DNA from: Candidatus Saccharimonadota bacterium
Lineage (GTDB): Bacteria > Patescibacteriota > Saccharimonadia > Saccharimonadales > JAGQMS01
NCBI GenBank assembly: GCA_020428535.1
Contig: JAGQMS010000001.1
Span: forward strand, 1-64,000
Reading direction: 5' to 3'
Length of the DNA: 64,000 nt
The translations under genes and the position numbers were made by a program. Shown here piece by piece: positions 1 to 7,724 of this stretch (position 1 is the stretch's first letter; each line of letters opens with the position of its first letter). The notes beneath the pieces were generated by a model. That model ran no database searches. It saw only the letters and a list, made by a program, of their open reading frames with translations, and had not been told where the DNA came from.

Positions 1-96
1 GCCGTTGTCTTAGGCTTCGGTGCTGTAGCAGCTCTAACTACGCCTCCAGGACAATACACTGCACAGGCTGACTTTATAGCTGTCGCAACATATTAA
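1..96 (+). CDS. C-terminus of an exported surface protein (partial)
   Basis: Only the last 31 codons are inside the window; the frame is open from base 1 and stops at TAA 94-96. The end reads PPGQYTAQADFIAVATY and resembles the end of the next protein (HAGRYATTMTVIATTTF), so the two are probably tandem paralogs with the same C-terminal beta-sandwich-like domain. The C-terminal pattern recalls WxL domains of Gram-positive surface proteins (AGxYxxxL alternation), but the tryptophan motif is not visible. The function is unknown; attachment to the cell surface is inferred from the neighbours. Confidence 0.6.
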   Translation, partial: AVVLGFGAVAALTTPPGQYTAQADFIAVATY

Positions 97-121
97 TAAG
101 ATTTTAGTTGCCAAAATATAC

Positions 122-148
122 AATACCGCTCCCTATGGGGGCGGTATT
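122..148 (+). terminator. Hairpin after the first surface gene, possible terminator
   Basis: AATACCGC at 122-129 pairs with GCGGTATT at 141-148 across a 10-nt loop. There is only a weak T-rich tail, and the -10-like TACAAT of the next gene (153-158) follows directly. It would separate the two paralogous genes. Confidence 0.5.
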
Positions 149-165
149 TAGTGTACAATTATCAC

Positions 166-1263
166 ATGCAAGAGGTGGATAAAACTGCCAATATTGAACC
201 AGTGGGTAATTCACGTGGGCTGATATTGCACAGAATATTTCAACTGGTTCTCTCATTGGTGCTGGTATTGATAGTGGCAAATTCAATTACGAGCCCAATC
301 GGAGCATTTCTGGACAATAGGAGTGTAACTTCAGGATCATCCATCCCTGACGCCAATACCTATAATACTTTCACTTTTGATATTCTAGGTACGCCAACTA
401 TAGGCTCAATTGCTTTCGAATATTGCTCTAACTCACCACTCCCCACAATGTCATGCACGGCCCCTAGTGGTTTTGATTCATCGGCCGTAACATTGGCGTC
501 ACAGTCCGGAATAACAGATTTCTCAATACATCCAGACACAACCCTAACGCCAAATAAAATAATCTTAACCAGGACCCCCGGAGTTGTAGGTGCGGGGACC
601 GTAAGCTATCGATTTGATAATATTACTAATCCAGATGCGACGAATACAACTGTTTACGTCAGATTAGCAACATATAGCTCAACTGACGCTAGTGGAGTCT
701 ATGATGACTCCGGGGCCGTTACATTTAGCATCCAAAGTCCACTGACTATCACGCTTTACGTACCGCCGTTTCTGGCACTTTGTACTGGAGTGACAGTTGC
801 AAGTGATTGCGCCTCGGCTTCAGGGACCACAGTTGATCTGGGTGAATTATCGAAAACTAGCGCGAACAGTGGCACTACCCAGTTCGCAGTTGCCACAAAT
901 AGTATCAACGGTTATGTCGCCAGTATTCAAGGCAATACAATGACTGCCGGAAATCAGACTATTACAGCTTTACCCGTACAAACTGTTTCTCAGGCAGGAG
1001 TGAATCAATTTGGTATAAACCTGAGAGCAAATTCTTCTCCGGGTGTAGGTCATGACATAGAAGGTTCCGGGGCAGGCGTTGTTGCAACAAACTACAACAC
1101 TCCAAATCAATTTAAATTCGTGGATGGTGACGTTTTGGCTACGGCACCACTACCATCAGCCTGGAATCGCTACACAATTTCATATTTGGTTAATGTTGAC
1201 CCCAATCAGCATGCTGGCCGATATGCTACAACTATGACTGTAATTGCCACAACAACCTTTTAA
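166..1263 (+). CDS. Exported surface protein, WxL-like C-terminus, unknown function
   Basis: The frame is open from a GTG at 151, but I prefer ATG 166 because TACAAT (153-158) lies 7 nt before it, the leaderless spacing seen across this window. The product is 365 residues: a short basic N-terminus, one hydrophobic signal segment (around LVLSLVLVLIVANSI), then a Thr/Ser/Asn-rich beta-type region with few charged residues. It ends HAGRYATTMTVIATTTF, like the partial gene upstream. The following gene is DUF916-like, a family that accompanies WxL proteins in Firmicutes, so a cell-wall-bound surface complex is possible. That link is inference; no enzyme motif is visible. Confidence 0.7.
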   Translation: MQEVDKTANIEPVGNSRGLILHRIFQLVLSLVLVLIVANSITSPIGAFLDNRSVTSGSSIPDANTYNTFTFDILGTPTIGSIAFEYCSNSPLPTMSCTAPSGFDSSAVTLASQSGITDFSIHPDTTLTPNKIILTRTPGVVGAGTVSYRFDNITNPDATNTTVYVRLATYSSTDASGVYDDSGAVTFSIQSPLTITLYVPPFLALCTGVTVASDCASASGTTVDLGELSKTSANSGTTQFAVATNSINGYVASIQGNTMTAGNQTITALPVQTVSQAGVNQFGINLRANSSPGVGHDIEGSGAGVVATNYNTPNQFKFVDGDVLATAPLPSAWNRYTISYLVNVDPNQHAGRYATTMTVIATTTF

Positions 1264-1316
1264 TCATAAACATATTGTTTTATACTATGTACTAACAAAA
1301 TCTAAACGGAGGGTTT

Positions 1317-2279
1317 ATGACTGTTTTTCGTAAAGTAGTCGGTGCTGTATCTGCTTTGATGATACTTGCCGCTACAGCAGTTGCACCGGTGGGAGCGCAG
1401 GATGGTGGTTCTGCGAGTGGGCTAAGAATTTCGCCTACAAGAAATGAAGTAACGGTAGCTCCTGGTGAAACCGGGCAGGCTAAATTTAATATCAAGAACG
1501 TAACTAGTGGGCCAATTGTTGTTAAGTCACAATTAAACGACTTTGATCCACAAGAAGATGGCTCACCAAAGCCACTCAAAGACGGTGAATCAAACGCCGC
1601 ATCAATCAAGAGTTTTATCACTCTTCCATCTGATTTGAGCTTAACACCAGATCAAGATGACGATGTTGTTATCCCGATTTCAATACCTGACAATCAGGCT
1701 CCAGGGGCATACTATGGTGTTGTATTGTTCCAGGGTGTACCGGCAAATCAAACTGGTGGCGGACAGGTATCCTTGACTGGAAGTGTTGGCGGTATCATTT
1801 TGGTGAATGTGCCAGGAAACATCAAAGAAAGTATGCAACTAGTCTCCATCAGAGCTGGTCGAGCTACACCGGGGTCAAACAATGAGATCCGACTCAGCAA
1901 TGTTTTTGCTCAGCCATTTGATAGAGTTCAAATAAAGGTAAAGAATACTGGTAACAGTTTCTTGAAGCCATTTGGTAAGGTTACAATTACTAACTGGCGT
2001 GGTAGTGAAGTTGCATCATATGAGATGAATGACTCTGATCCGAGAGCAAATGTACTCCCAGATAGCCAGAGGGTTTTCACTAACAATATCGAAGGCGTGA
2101 AATTGCCAGGAAGATACACCATCACCGCTGGTATTTCATATGGTGATGGTGGTGATGTGCTTACTCAAAAGGTAAATGTCTGGTACTTGCCAATCTGGAC
2201 AGTGGTAGTCTCAGTCCTTGTGCTTGCTGCTATAGTATTCGCAATCCTAAGATTGCTAAAAAGGTCACCCAGAAAATAA
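1317..2279 (+). CDS. DUF916/WxLIP-like secreted protein with C-terminal membrane anchor
   Basis: A strong Shine-Dalgarno sequence (GGAGGG, 1308-1313) precedes ATG 1317, and TATACT sits at 1281-1286. The 320-residue product has a signal peptide ending near VGAQ, an Ig-like N-terminal region (RISPTRNEVTVAPGETGQ, the start pattern of DUF916/NEW3-type domains), a second beta-rich domain, and a C-terminal membrane helix (about 293-312) followed by a basic tail (KRSPRK). In Firmicutes, DUF916 proteins bind peptidoglycan and pair with WxL proteins. Here two surface proteins with similar tails lie just upstream, so a role in displaying them is possible. A generic Ig-like adhesin is the alternative. 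Confidence 0.65.
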   Translation: MTVFRKVVGAVSALMILAATAVAPVGAQDGGSASGLRISPTRNEVTVAPGETGQAKFNIKNVTSGPIVVKSQLNDFDPQEDGSPKPLKDGESNAASIKSFITLPSDLSLTPDQDDDVVIPISIPDNQAPGAYYGVVLFQGVPANQTGGGQVSLTGSVGGIILVNVPGNIKESMQLVSIRAGRATPGSNNEIRLSNVFAQPFDRVQIKVKNTGNSFLKPFGKVTITNWRGSEVASYEMNDSDPRANVLPDSQRVFTNNIEGVKLPGRYTITAGISYGDGGDVLTQKVNVWYLPIWTVVVSVLVLAAIVFAILRLLKRSPRK

Positions 2280-2297
2280 ATTAGTTAAATAGTCCTT

Positions 2298-2333
2298 AAC
2301 ACCCTCACCGTAAATCATGGTGGGGGTGTTTTT
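2298..2333 (+). terminator. Intrinsic terminator
   Basis: AACACCCTCACC (2298-2309) pairs with GGTGGGGGTGTT (2319-2330) with one mismatch, and a run of T follows (2329-2333). It ends the surface-protein transcription unit from 1317. Confidence 0.9.
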
Positions 2334-2375
2334 AAAGCTTGTGCTTACAGGGTGGAATGTGCTGTAATTACATGA

Positions 2376-3281
2376 GTGAACAAATTTAGAATTATTAAAG
2401 TTATCTTCAGTATGGCGCTGCTTATGGTGCTACCTTCAGCGGTCGCCAGTGCTCAATCTGCTAGCACAAATGGTTCGGTAGGGCTTCAGGGCACCGTAAC
2501 ACAGCCAGCACCTGCATTTGCTCCTGTTATTTCCATACCTGCCGATGGCGCTAGTATTAGTAAAATCCCGGTTACTGTTGGTGGTATATGTGATAGTGAT
2601 CTGCTGGTTAAGGTATTTAAAAATGGAGTCTTTGGTGGATCGGCACAGTGTCAAAGCGGTAGTTTTTCCATGAGTATGGATTTATTTAATGGTAGAAATG
2701 ATTTAGTAGCCAAACAATATGATAGCCTAGATCAAGAAAGTCCTACTTCAAATGTAGTGTCAGTCGTATATAACGGTGACTTAGGCTCGATTACAGCAGT
2801 TGAACGAGTGACCTTAACTACAAATTTCGCAAAAAAAGGAGCTAACCCAAATGAGAAACTCAGCTGGCCATTCGCAATTTCCGGTGGGGCTGGGCCATAT
2901 GCGATTACTGCTGAATGGGGTGATGGGGAGACAAGCCTGTTGAGCGTTGCTGCTCCTGGGGAATTTTATCTAGAACACACCTACACCAACCCTGGTGCAT
3001 ACACTGTGGTGGTAAAGGCGGTTGATAAGGATGGGAAATCTGCACTATTGCAAGTTGTAGCAATTTGCAATGGCGAGCTTAAGCAGACTGGTATTTCTAG
3101 CGGTACCGGAAGTGGGTCGGGGTCAAGTACTACATCCACTACCACGAGTACGAAGATCCTGTGGCAGCCCGCTGCAATCATGGTGCCTTTTATAATATCT
3201 ACATTTTGGCTGGGCAAAAGATATGCGATTTATCGGCTCCGCAAGAAGATCGAAGCTGGCGAGCGACCTTTTAATTATTAA
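2376..3281 (+). CDS. PKD-domain surface protein with C-terminal membrane helix
   Basis: The start is GTG 2376, just after a TGTAAT box at 2363-2368; the nearby ATG 2372 is in another frame and stops after five codons. The 301-residue product has a signal peptide (cleavage near ASAQ), an Ig-like segment at about 45-130, a PKD domain at about 150-235 with WGDGE and an HTYTNPGAYTV ending, a Gly/Ser/Thr linker, and a membrane helix at about 265-283 with a basic cytoplasmic tail. PKD domains mediate protein or carbohydrate contacts on cell surfaces. The ligand is unknown. Confidence 0.75.
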   Translation: MNKFRIIKVIFSMALLMVLPSAVASAQSASTNGSVGLQGTVTQPAPAFAPVISIPADGASISKIPVTVGGICDSDLLVKVFKNGVFGGSAQCQSGSFSMSMDLFNGRNDLVAKQYDSLDQESPTSNVVSVVYNGDLGSITAVERVTLTTNFAKKGANPNEKLSWPFAISGGAGPYAITAEWGDGETSLLSVAAPGEFYLEHTYTNPGAYTVVVKAVDKDGKSALLQVVAICNGELKQTGISSGTGSGSGSSTTSTTTSTKILWQPAAIMVPFIISTFWLGKRYAIYRLRKKIEAGERPFNY

Positions 3282-3331
3282 ACTGGCTCGCTTTTGCTTA
3301 AATTATAGATTTATATTAAAGTAGTTATCCG

Positions 3332-4384
3332 ATGAAGAAAGTGTTTGTTGGTTTGTCTGGGGGCGTTGATAGCGCCGTATCTGCCGCTCTTTTAAAAGAG
3401 CAAGGCTTCGACGTTACTGGTGTTTATATGAAGAACTGGTCAAAGGCAATCGGTACAATAGAATGCCCCTGGGAAGAAGATTACAAAGACGCTAAAAGGG
3501 TTGCTGTTCATCTAGATATTCCTTTCTTGATGCTTGATTTTGAAGATCAGTATTTTGAAAAGGTTGTTCAATATATGATTGACGCCTTCAAAAGCGGAAT
3601 AACGCCTAATCCAGATGTAATGTGTAACCAGGAGATTAAATTCAAGCTTTTTCTGGAGGCTTGCTTAGAAAAAGGTGCCAACATGATTGCTACTGGCCAC
3701 TATGCGAATACTAGTGACGGTAGACTTTTCAGGGCAAAAGATGAGCTAAAAGATCAGACATATTTTCTTTATAGAGTCACAGAAGAAGCCTTGAAAAAGA
3801 CCATCTTTCCTCTGGGTGATTTGCAAAAGACAGAGGTTCGGAAAATTGCTGAAAGATTTAAATTGCCGAATGCCAAGCGCAAAGAAAGTATGGGGATATG
3901 CTTTGTTGGTAAAGTTGGTATCAAAGATTTTCTTAAAATGTATGTCGATGACACAGTACCGGGCGCAATTATAGATCAAAATGGTCTTGTCGTTGGAGAG
4001 CACGAAGGTGCGTTATTTTATACCATTGGCCAAAGGCAGGGTCTAGGAGTAGGTGGTGGCTTACCTTACTATGTCACCGGGAAAAACATGGTAAAAAATG
4101 AGGTTTATGTAACAAGTGATATCGCCGATCCAAAACTATGGTCGGATGTTTTAGAGTTGACATCAGTGCACGTAATAACGCCAAACAAGGATCTTACTCG
4201 AATTGATGGACAACTTTATTTGCGCTCAAGACATCGAGCGCCTTTGATTGCGATAAAGAGCATTGAAAGCACTAAAAAAGGTCTCAGAATTACTCTAAAT
4301 GAGCCCATACGGGCAGTTACTCCAGGGCAATCGGCTGTTATCTATTCGGATAGGGAAGTTTTTGGCGGCGGGATAGTAGTTTGA
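3332..4384 (+). CDS. mnmA: tRNA-specific 2-thiouridylase MnmA
   Basis: MnmA installs the 2-thio group on the wobble uridine of tRNA Lys, Glu and Gln using ATP and a relayed sulfur. The 350-residue product has the PP-loop SGGVDS at about 9-14, the conserved VYMKNW, catalytic Cys98 in NPDVMCNQ, the partner Cys190 in SMGICFVG, and the C-terminal beta-barrel with TIGQRQGLGVGGG. Length and motif order match the family. ATG 3332 follows TATATT (3312-3317). It stands alone between the surface genes and the alaS leader, and its stop TGA is at 4382-4384. Confidence 0.96.
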   Translation: MKKVFVGLSGGVDSAVSAALLKEQGFDVTGVYMKNWSKAIGTIECPWEEDYKDAKRVAVHLDIPFLMLDFEDQYFEKVVQYMIDAFKSGITPNPDVMCNQEIKFKLFLEACLEKGANMIATGHYANTSDGRLFRAKDELKDQTYFLYRVTEEALKKTIFPLGDLQKTEVRKIAERFKLPNAKRKESMGICFVGKVGIKDFLKMYVDDTVPGAIIDQNGLVVGEHEGALFYTIGQRQGLGVGGGLPYYVTGKNMVKNEVYVTSDIADPKLWSDVLELTSVHVITPNKDLTRIDGQLYLRSRHRAPLIAIKSIESTKKGLRITLNEPIRAVTPGQSAVIYSDREVFGGGIVV

Positions 4385-4400
4385 CGGTATGTTGATCTGT

Positions 4401-4406
4401 TATAAT
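4401..4406 (+). promoter_or_regulatory. -10 box of the alaS leader transcript
   Basis: A perfect TATAAT lies 8 nt before the ATG of a 13-residue reading frame. A TTGACG at 4381-4386 could be the -35, but the 14-nt spacer is short. The transcript would carry the leader peptide, a GCCC/GGGC hairpin (4448-4459) and alaS. Confidence 0.6.
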
Positions 4407-4414
4407 TCGGTGTA

Positions 4415-4456
4415 ATGAAAATGTCTAAAGTTCTTGTCAGTTTTTGGGCCCTTTAG
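4415..4456 (+). CDS. Possible leader peptide upstream of alaS
   Basis: ATG 4415 opens a 13-codon frame reading MKMSKVLVSFWAL and stopping at TAG 4454. It sits 8 nt after TATAAT, the same spacing as normal genes here. Its last sense codons overlap a small hairpin, GCCC-TTTA-GGGC (4448-4459), which contains the single alanine codon GCC. A ribosome stalled at that codon would prevent the hairpin from forming, as in amino-acid attenuation. With only one Ala codon the control role is uncertain. The leuS leader later in the window strengthens the idea. Confidence 0.4.
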   Translation: MKMSKVLVSFWAL

Positions 4457-4508
4457 GGCATATTTCGTATACCCTTAGAATTTATCAAATTAACACAAGA
4501 ACAATCAT

Positions 4509-6395
4509 ATGAACGCACAAGAAATTAGAAATCAATACTTGAAATTTTTTAAAGAACGCGGGCACGCAGTTGTACCTCGGGCGCTTTTGGTCCCGCAAGA
4601 TGACCCGAGCACACTGTTTACTGGTTCTGGTATGCAGCCATTAATCCCATACCTTCTGGGGCAGGCTCACCCAAAGGGTGTCAGAATAGCTGACTCACAA
4701 ACCTGTCTTCGCGCCCAAGACATAGAAGAAGTTGGCGATAATCGGCATACAACATTTTTTGAAATGCTCGGCAACTGGAGTCTAGGTGACTATTTCAAGA
4801 AAGAACAACTACCTTGGTTTTTCGAGTTTTTAACTGAGACTGTGGGCTTAGATGCAAACAAACTATTTGTGACTTGCTTCATTGGTGATGAAGCAAGCGG
4901 TATCCCAAAAGATACTGAAGGCGCAGAAATTTGGTCAGAATTATTTAAGTCAAAAGGGGTTGAGCCAAATATTGTTGAGATTGGCAGTGAAGAAGAAGGT
5001 TACAAAAAAGGCATGCAGGGTGGGCGGATATTTTTCTATGACTCTTCTAAAAACTGGTGGAGCAGGAGCGGTAAACCTGAAAATATGCCAATCGGCGAAC
5101 CAGGTGGTGGCGACAGTGAAGTATTTTATGAATTTGATTTTATTGAACATGATAAAAAATGGGGTGAAAACTGTCATGTCAACTGTGACTGTGGAAGATA
5201 CATGGAGATTGGCAACTCTGTTTTTATGGAATATATCAAAACTGAGAAAGGTTTTGAGAAGCTACCTAAGCAAAATGTCGATTTTGGCGGTGGTATGGAA
5301 CGAATCGCGGCTGCAAAACTGAATACTCCCGATATCTTCAAAATTAGCGTGCTTAGGCCAATTATCGAAGCCCTTGAAAAACTTAGCGGAAAATCATATG
5401 AGTCACACACTGAAAGTATGAGGGTCATAGCCGACCATCTTCGTGCTGCAGTTTTTTTGGCTGTTGACGGCGTCGTGCCGAGTAATACAGCGCAAGGCTA
5501 TGTGATGCGCCGACTGATGCGCCGAGCAATTCGATTCGCCTTCGATCTTGGCGCTGAGCAGGATTTGTGTGAACAAATAGCGCCCGTAGTCTGTGAGCTC
5601 TATAAGAATGATTACCCCGAAGTGGCTGAGTCAGAAAACAGAGTACTTGATGTATTAAAAAGGGAAGAGCAACTATTCAGAAGAACACTACACAGTGGCT
5701 TAAGGGAACTTAACAAGTTAAGTAAGCAATCTAAAAACCTTACAGGCGAAGATATATTCACTCTGCACGACACCCATGGCTTCCCGTATGAACTTTCGCT
5801 GGAAGAGGCGTATAGCCAAAATATTGCGATCGCAGAAAACTGGCGAGAAGATTTCGATAAGCTGATGAATGAGCAGAGAGAGCGTTCTAGAACAGCCGCA
5901 GCTGGAACTTTTAAAGGTGGCTTAGCTGATCACAGCGACATCGTAGTCAAATATCACACTGCCACCCATCTAATGTATCGTGCTCTAAAAAACATATTAG
6001 GTGATCATGTTGTCCAACGAGGCAGTAACATAACTGCCGAAAGACTACGTTTTGACTTTAGTCACGACGAGAAAATGACTCCCGAACAGATCAAAGCAGT
6101 TGAAGATATGGTTAATGAGCAAATTGAAAAAGACTGGCCGGTTTCCTGGCGCGAAGAGAATACTAAAGAAGCTTTAGAATCTGGCGTAGCCGGAGCATTT
6201 GGGGATCGTTACGGAGAACAGGTTAAGGTTTACACGGTTGGAGACCCTGAAGGCGATAATTACAGTCGTGAAATATGCGGTGGACCTCATGTAGATCATA
6301 CCGGCCAACTAGGCGAGGACGGCAAAAGATTTAAAATCTTAAAAGAAGAAAGCTCTTCAGCAGGCGTCAGACGTATAAAAGCAGTGCTAGTTTAG
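4509..6395 (+). CDS. alaS: Alanyl-tRNA synthetase, short form without C-Ala domain
   Basis: This class II synthetase charges tRNA-Ala. The N-terminal catalytic domain has MNAQEIRNQYLKFF, the GSGMQPLIPYL motif region and a GGGMERI motif. The editing domain keeps all four metal ligands: HTATH at 483-487 and CGGPH with Cys590 and His594. The protein ends at residue 628 just after SSAGVRRIKAV, where typical bacterial AlaRS of about 870 residues would continue into the coiled-coil/DHHA1 C-Ala region. There is no frameshift or leftover C-Ala sequence, because the next gene starts 36 nt later. This looks like a true reduced form. Confidence 0.95.
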   Translation: MNAQEIRNQYLKFFKERGHAVVPRALLVPQDDPSTLFTGSGMQPLIPYLLGQAHPKGVRIADSQTCLRAQDIEEVGDNRHTTFFEMLGNWSLGDYFKKEQLPWFFEFLTETVGLDANKLFVTCFIGDEASGIPKDTEGAEIWSELFKSKGVEPNIVEIGSEEEGYKKGMQGGRIFFYDSSKNWWSRSGKPENMPIGEPGGGDSEVFYEFDFIEHDKKWGENCHVNCDCGRYMEIGNSVFMEYIKTEKGFEKLPKQNVDFGGGMERIAAAKLNTPDIFKISVLRPIIEALEKLSGKSYESHTESMRVIADHLRAAVFLAVDGVVPSNTAQGYVMRRLMRRAIRFAFDLGAEQDLCEQIAPVVCELYKNDYPEVAESENRVLDVLKREEQLFRRTLHSGLRELNKLSKQSKNLTGEDIFTLHDTHGFPYELSLEEAYSQNIAIAENWREDFDKLMNEQRERSRTAAAGTFKGGLADHSDIVVKYHTATHLMYRALKNILGDHVVQRGSNITAERLRFDFSHDEKMTPEQIKAVEDMVNEQIEKDWPVSWREENTKEALESGVAGAFGDRYGEQVKVYTVGDPEGDNYSREICGGPHVDHTGQLGEDGKRFKILKEESSSAGVRRIKAVLV

Positions 6396-6431
6396 TTAAA
6401 CTTATGCCGTTTATGCTAGAATATATCTGTT

Positions 6432-7724
6432 ATGATAGGCAAATTGACTGCCCTAAAAAATAAAGTTATCTCCAAAACAGCAGCCACAAAAGAGCAGCAC
6501 TCTCAACATCTGGTAGCTCTAGACATTGGCACGGAGTTTGTTAAAGCCCTAATCGCTAGAGTTCATGGTGATCAGTTGACAATCATTGGCACAGGTCGTG
6601 TTCGCCAGCATCTTGCGGATATGCAATCCGGGGCTATTGCGGATATATCGGCTGTTGTGACCAATTGCGAGCAGGCGTTATCGCAAGCCGAAACTATGGC
6701 TGGAGTTAGCGCTAGATCTGTTGTGATTGGAATTGCCGGGGAGTTAGTTCAGGGTCTCACCGTTACTGTTAAAGTGAACCGTAAAGATAGCCAAAAAGCT
6801 CTCGATATCGCGGAAATAGACCGAATAATTAAGCTGATTCAAGAAAAAGCATCAAGTCGTGCTGCTCAAAAACTACAGTCAGAAACTGGTGGTAAAGCAC
6901 CGGAGCTGAAATTAGTTAATAGTGCGCTAGTGTCAATTGATATTGATGGCTATAAGGTCACTAATCCTGTCGGTTTTCAAGGTAAGGAAGTCATGGTCCA
7001 GTTATTTACTGCCTTCGCTCCGCAAATCCATATTGGCGCCCTCGAGAAAACAGCACATGAGTTGGATGTTGACCTGGTTGCTGTTGCGGCAGAACCATTT
7101 GCGGTAGCAAGGTCAGTTATCGGTAATAACCCAAATGCTAATATGAGCGCTATACTTATCGACGTTGGTGGTGGGACTACCGATATCGCCGTTGTAAACG
7201 AGGGCGGAGTCGAAGGCACGAAGATGTTTGGCATAGGCGGTAGAGTATTTACGAAGTCAATTGAGCGAGAGCTTGGCCTCGACTATATCCAGGCTGAGGC
7301 ATTGAAACTTGGGCTTAGCGATGGTCGAACGCCTTCCACAAAACGACCACAAGTTGAAGATGCACTCCGTAAAACTTTAGATATTTGGCTGAGTGGAGTA
7401 GAACTAGCGTTGAGCGAGTTTAAAAATCTTGACCAACTCCCCAATCAGATACTTCTCTGTGGTGGTGGAGCTAGCTTATTGATGCTCAGAGAGGCATTGG
7501 CTGATAGCAATTGGTATGAAGAGTTGCCATTTACAAAAAAACCAATCATCAAACTAATCCAACCTAAGGAAGTAATCTCGATAGTTGACAGCACAGGTGA
7601 TATAGACGATCATACCTACATAACCGCAATGGGCCTTTTGCGTGTTGGCGCAGATACACTGGGATTGTTTGAACTACCTAGTGGCAGTATAAGAGAAAGG
7701 CTCAATAGGCTACTTAGCGTATGA
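6432..7724 (+). CDS. FtsA/PilM-family actin-like ATPase
   Basis: ATG 6432 follows TAGAAT (6417-6422) by 9 nt. The 430-residue product has an actin-fold phosphate-1 motif (ALDIGTEFVKALIA), an SHS2-like insert (LTVTVKVNRKDS), phosphate-2 (LIDVGGGTTDIAVV), and an adenosine motif (ILLCGGGASL). The family includes FtsA (division) and PilM (type IV pilus inner-membrane platform); sequence alone does not separate them here. The gene overlaps the next, a bitopic membrane protein, by 4 nt, so the two are translationally coupled. A cytoplasmic ATPase with a membrane partner fits a PilM/PilN-like or divisome-like pair. There is no FtsZ nearby. Confidence 0.75.
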   Translation: MIGKLTALKNKVISKTAATKEQHSQHLVALDIGTEFVKALIARVHGDQLTIIGTGRVRQHLADMQSGAIADISAVVTNCEQALSQAETMAGVSARSVVIGIAGELVQGLTVTVKVNRKDSQKALDIAEIDRIIKLIQEKASSRAAQKLQSETGGKAPELKLVNSALVSIDIDGYKVTNPVGFQGKEVMVQLFTAFAPQIHIGALEKTAHELDVDLVAVAAEPFAVARSVIGNNPNANMSAILIDVGGGTTDIAVVNEGGVEGTKMFGIGGRVFTKSIERELGLDYIQAEALKLGLSDGRTPSTKRPQVEDALRKTLDIWLSGVELALSEFKNLDQLPNQILLCGGGASLLMLREALADSNWYEELPFTKKPIIKLIQPKEVISIVDSTGDIDDHTYITAMGLLRVGADTLGLFELPSGSIRERLNRLLSV

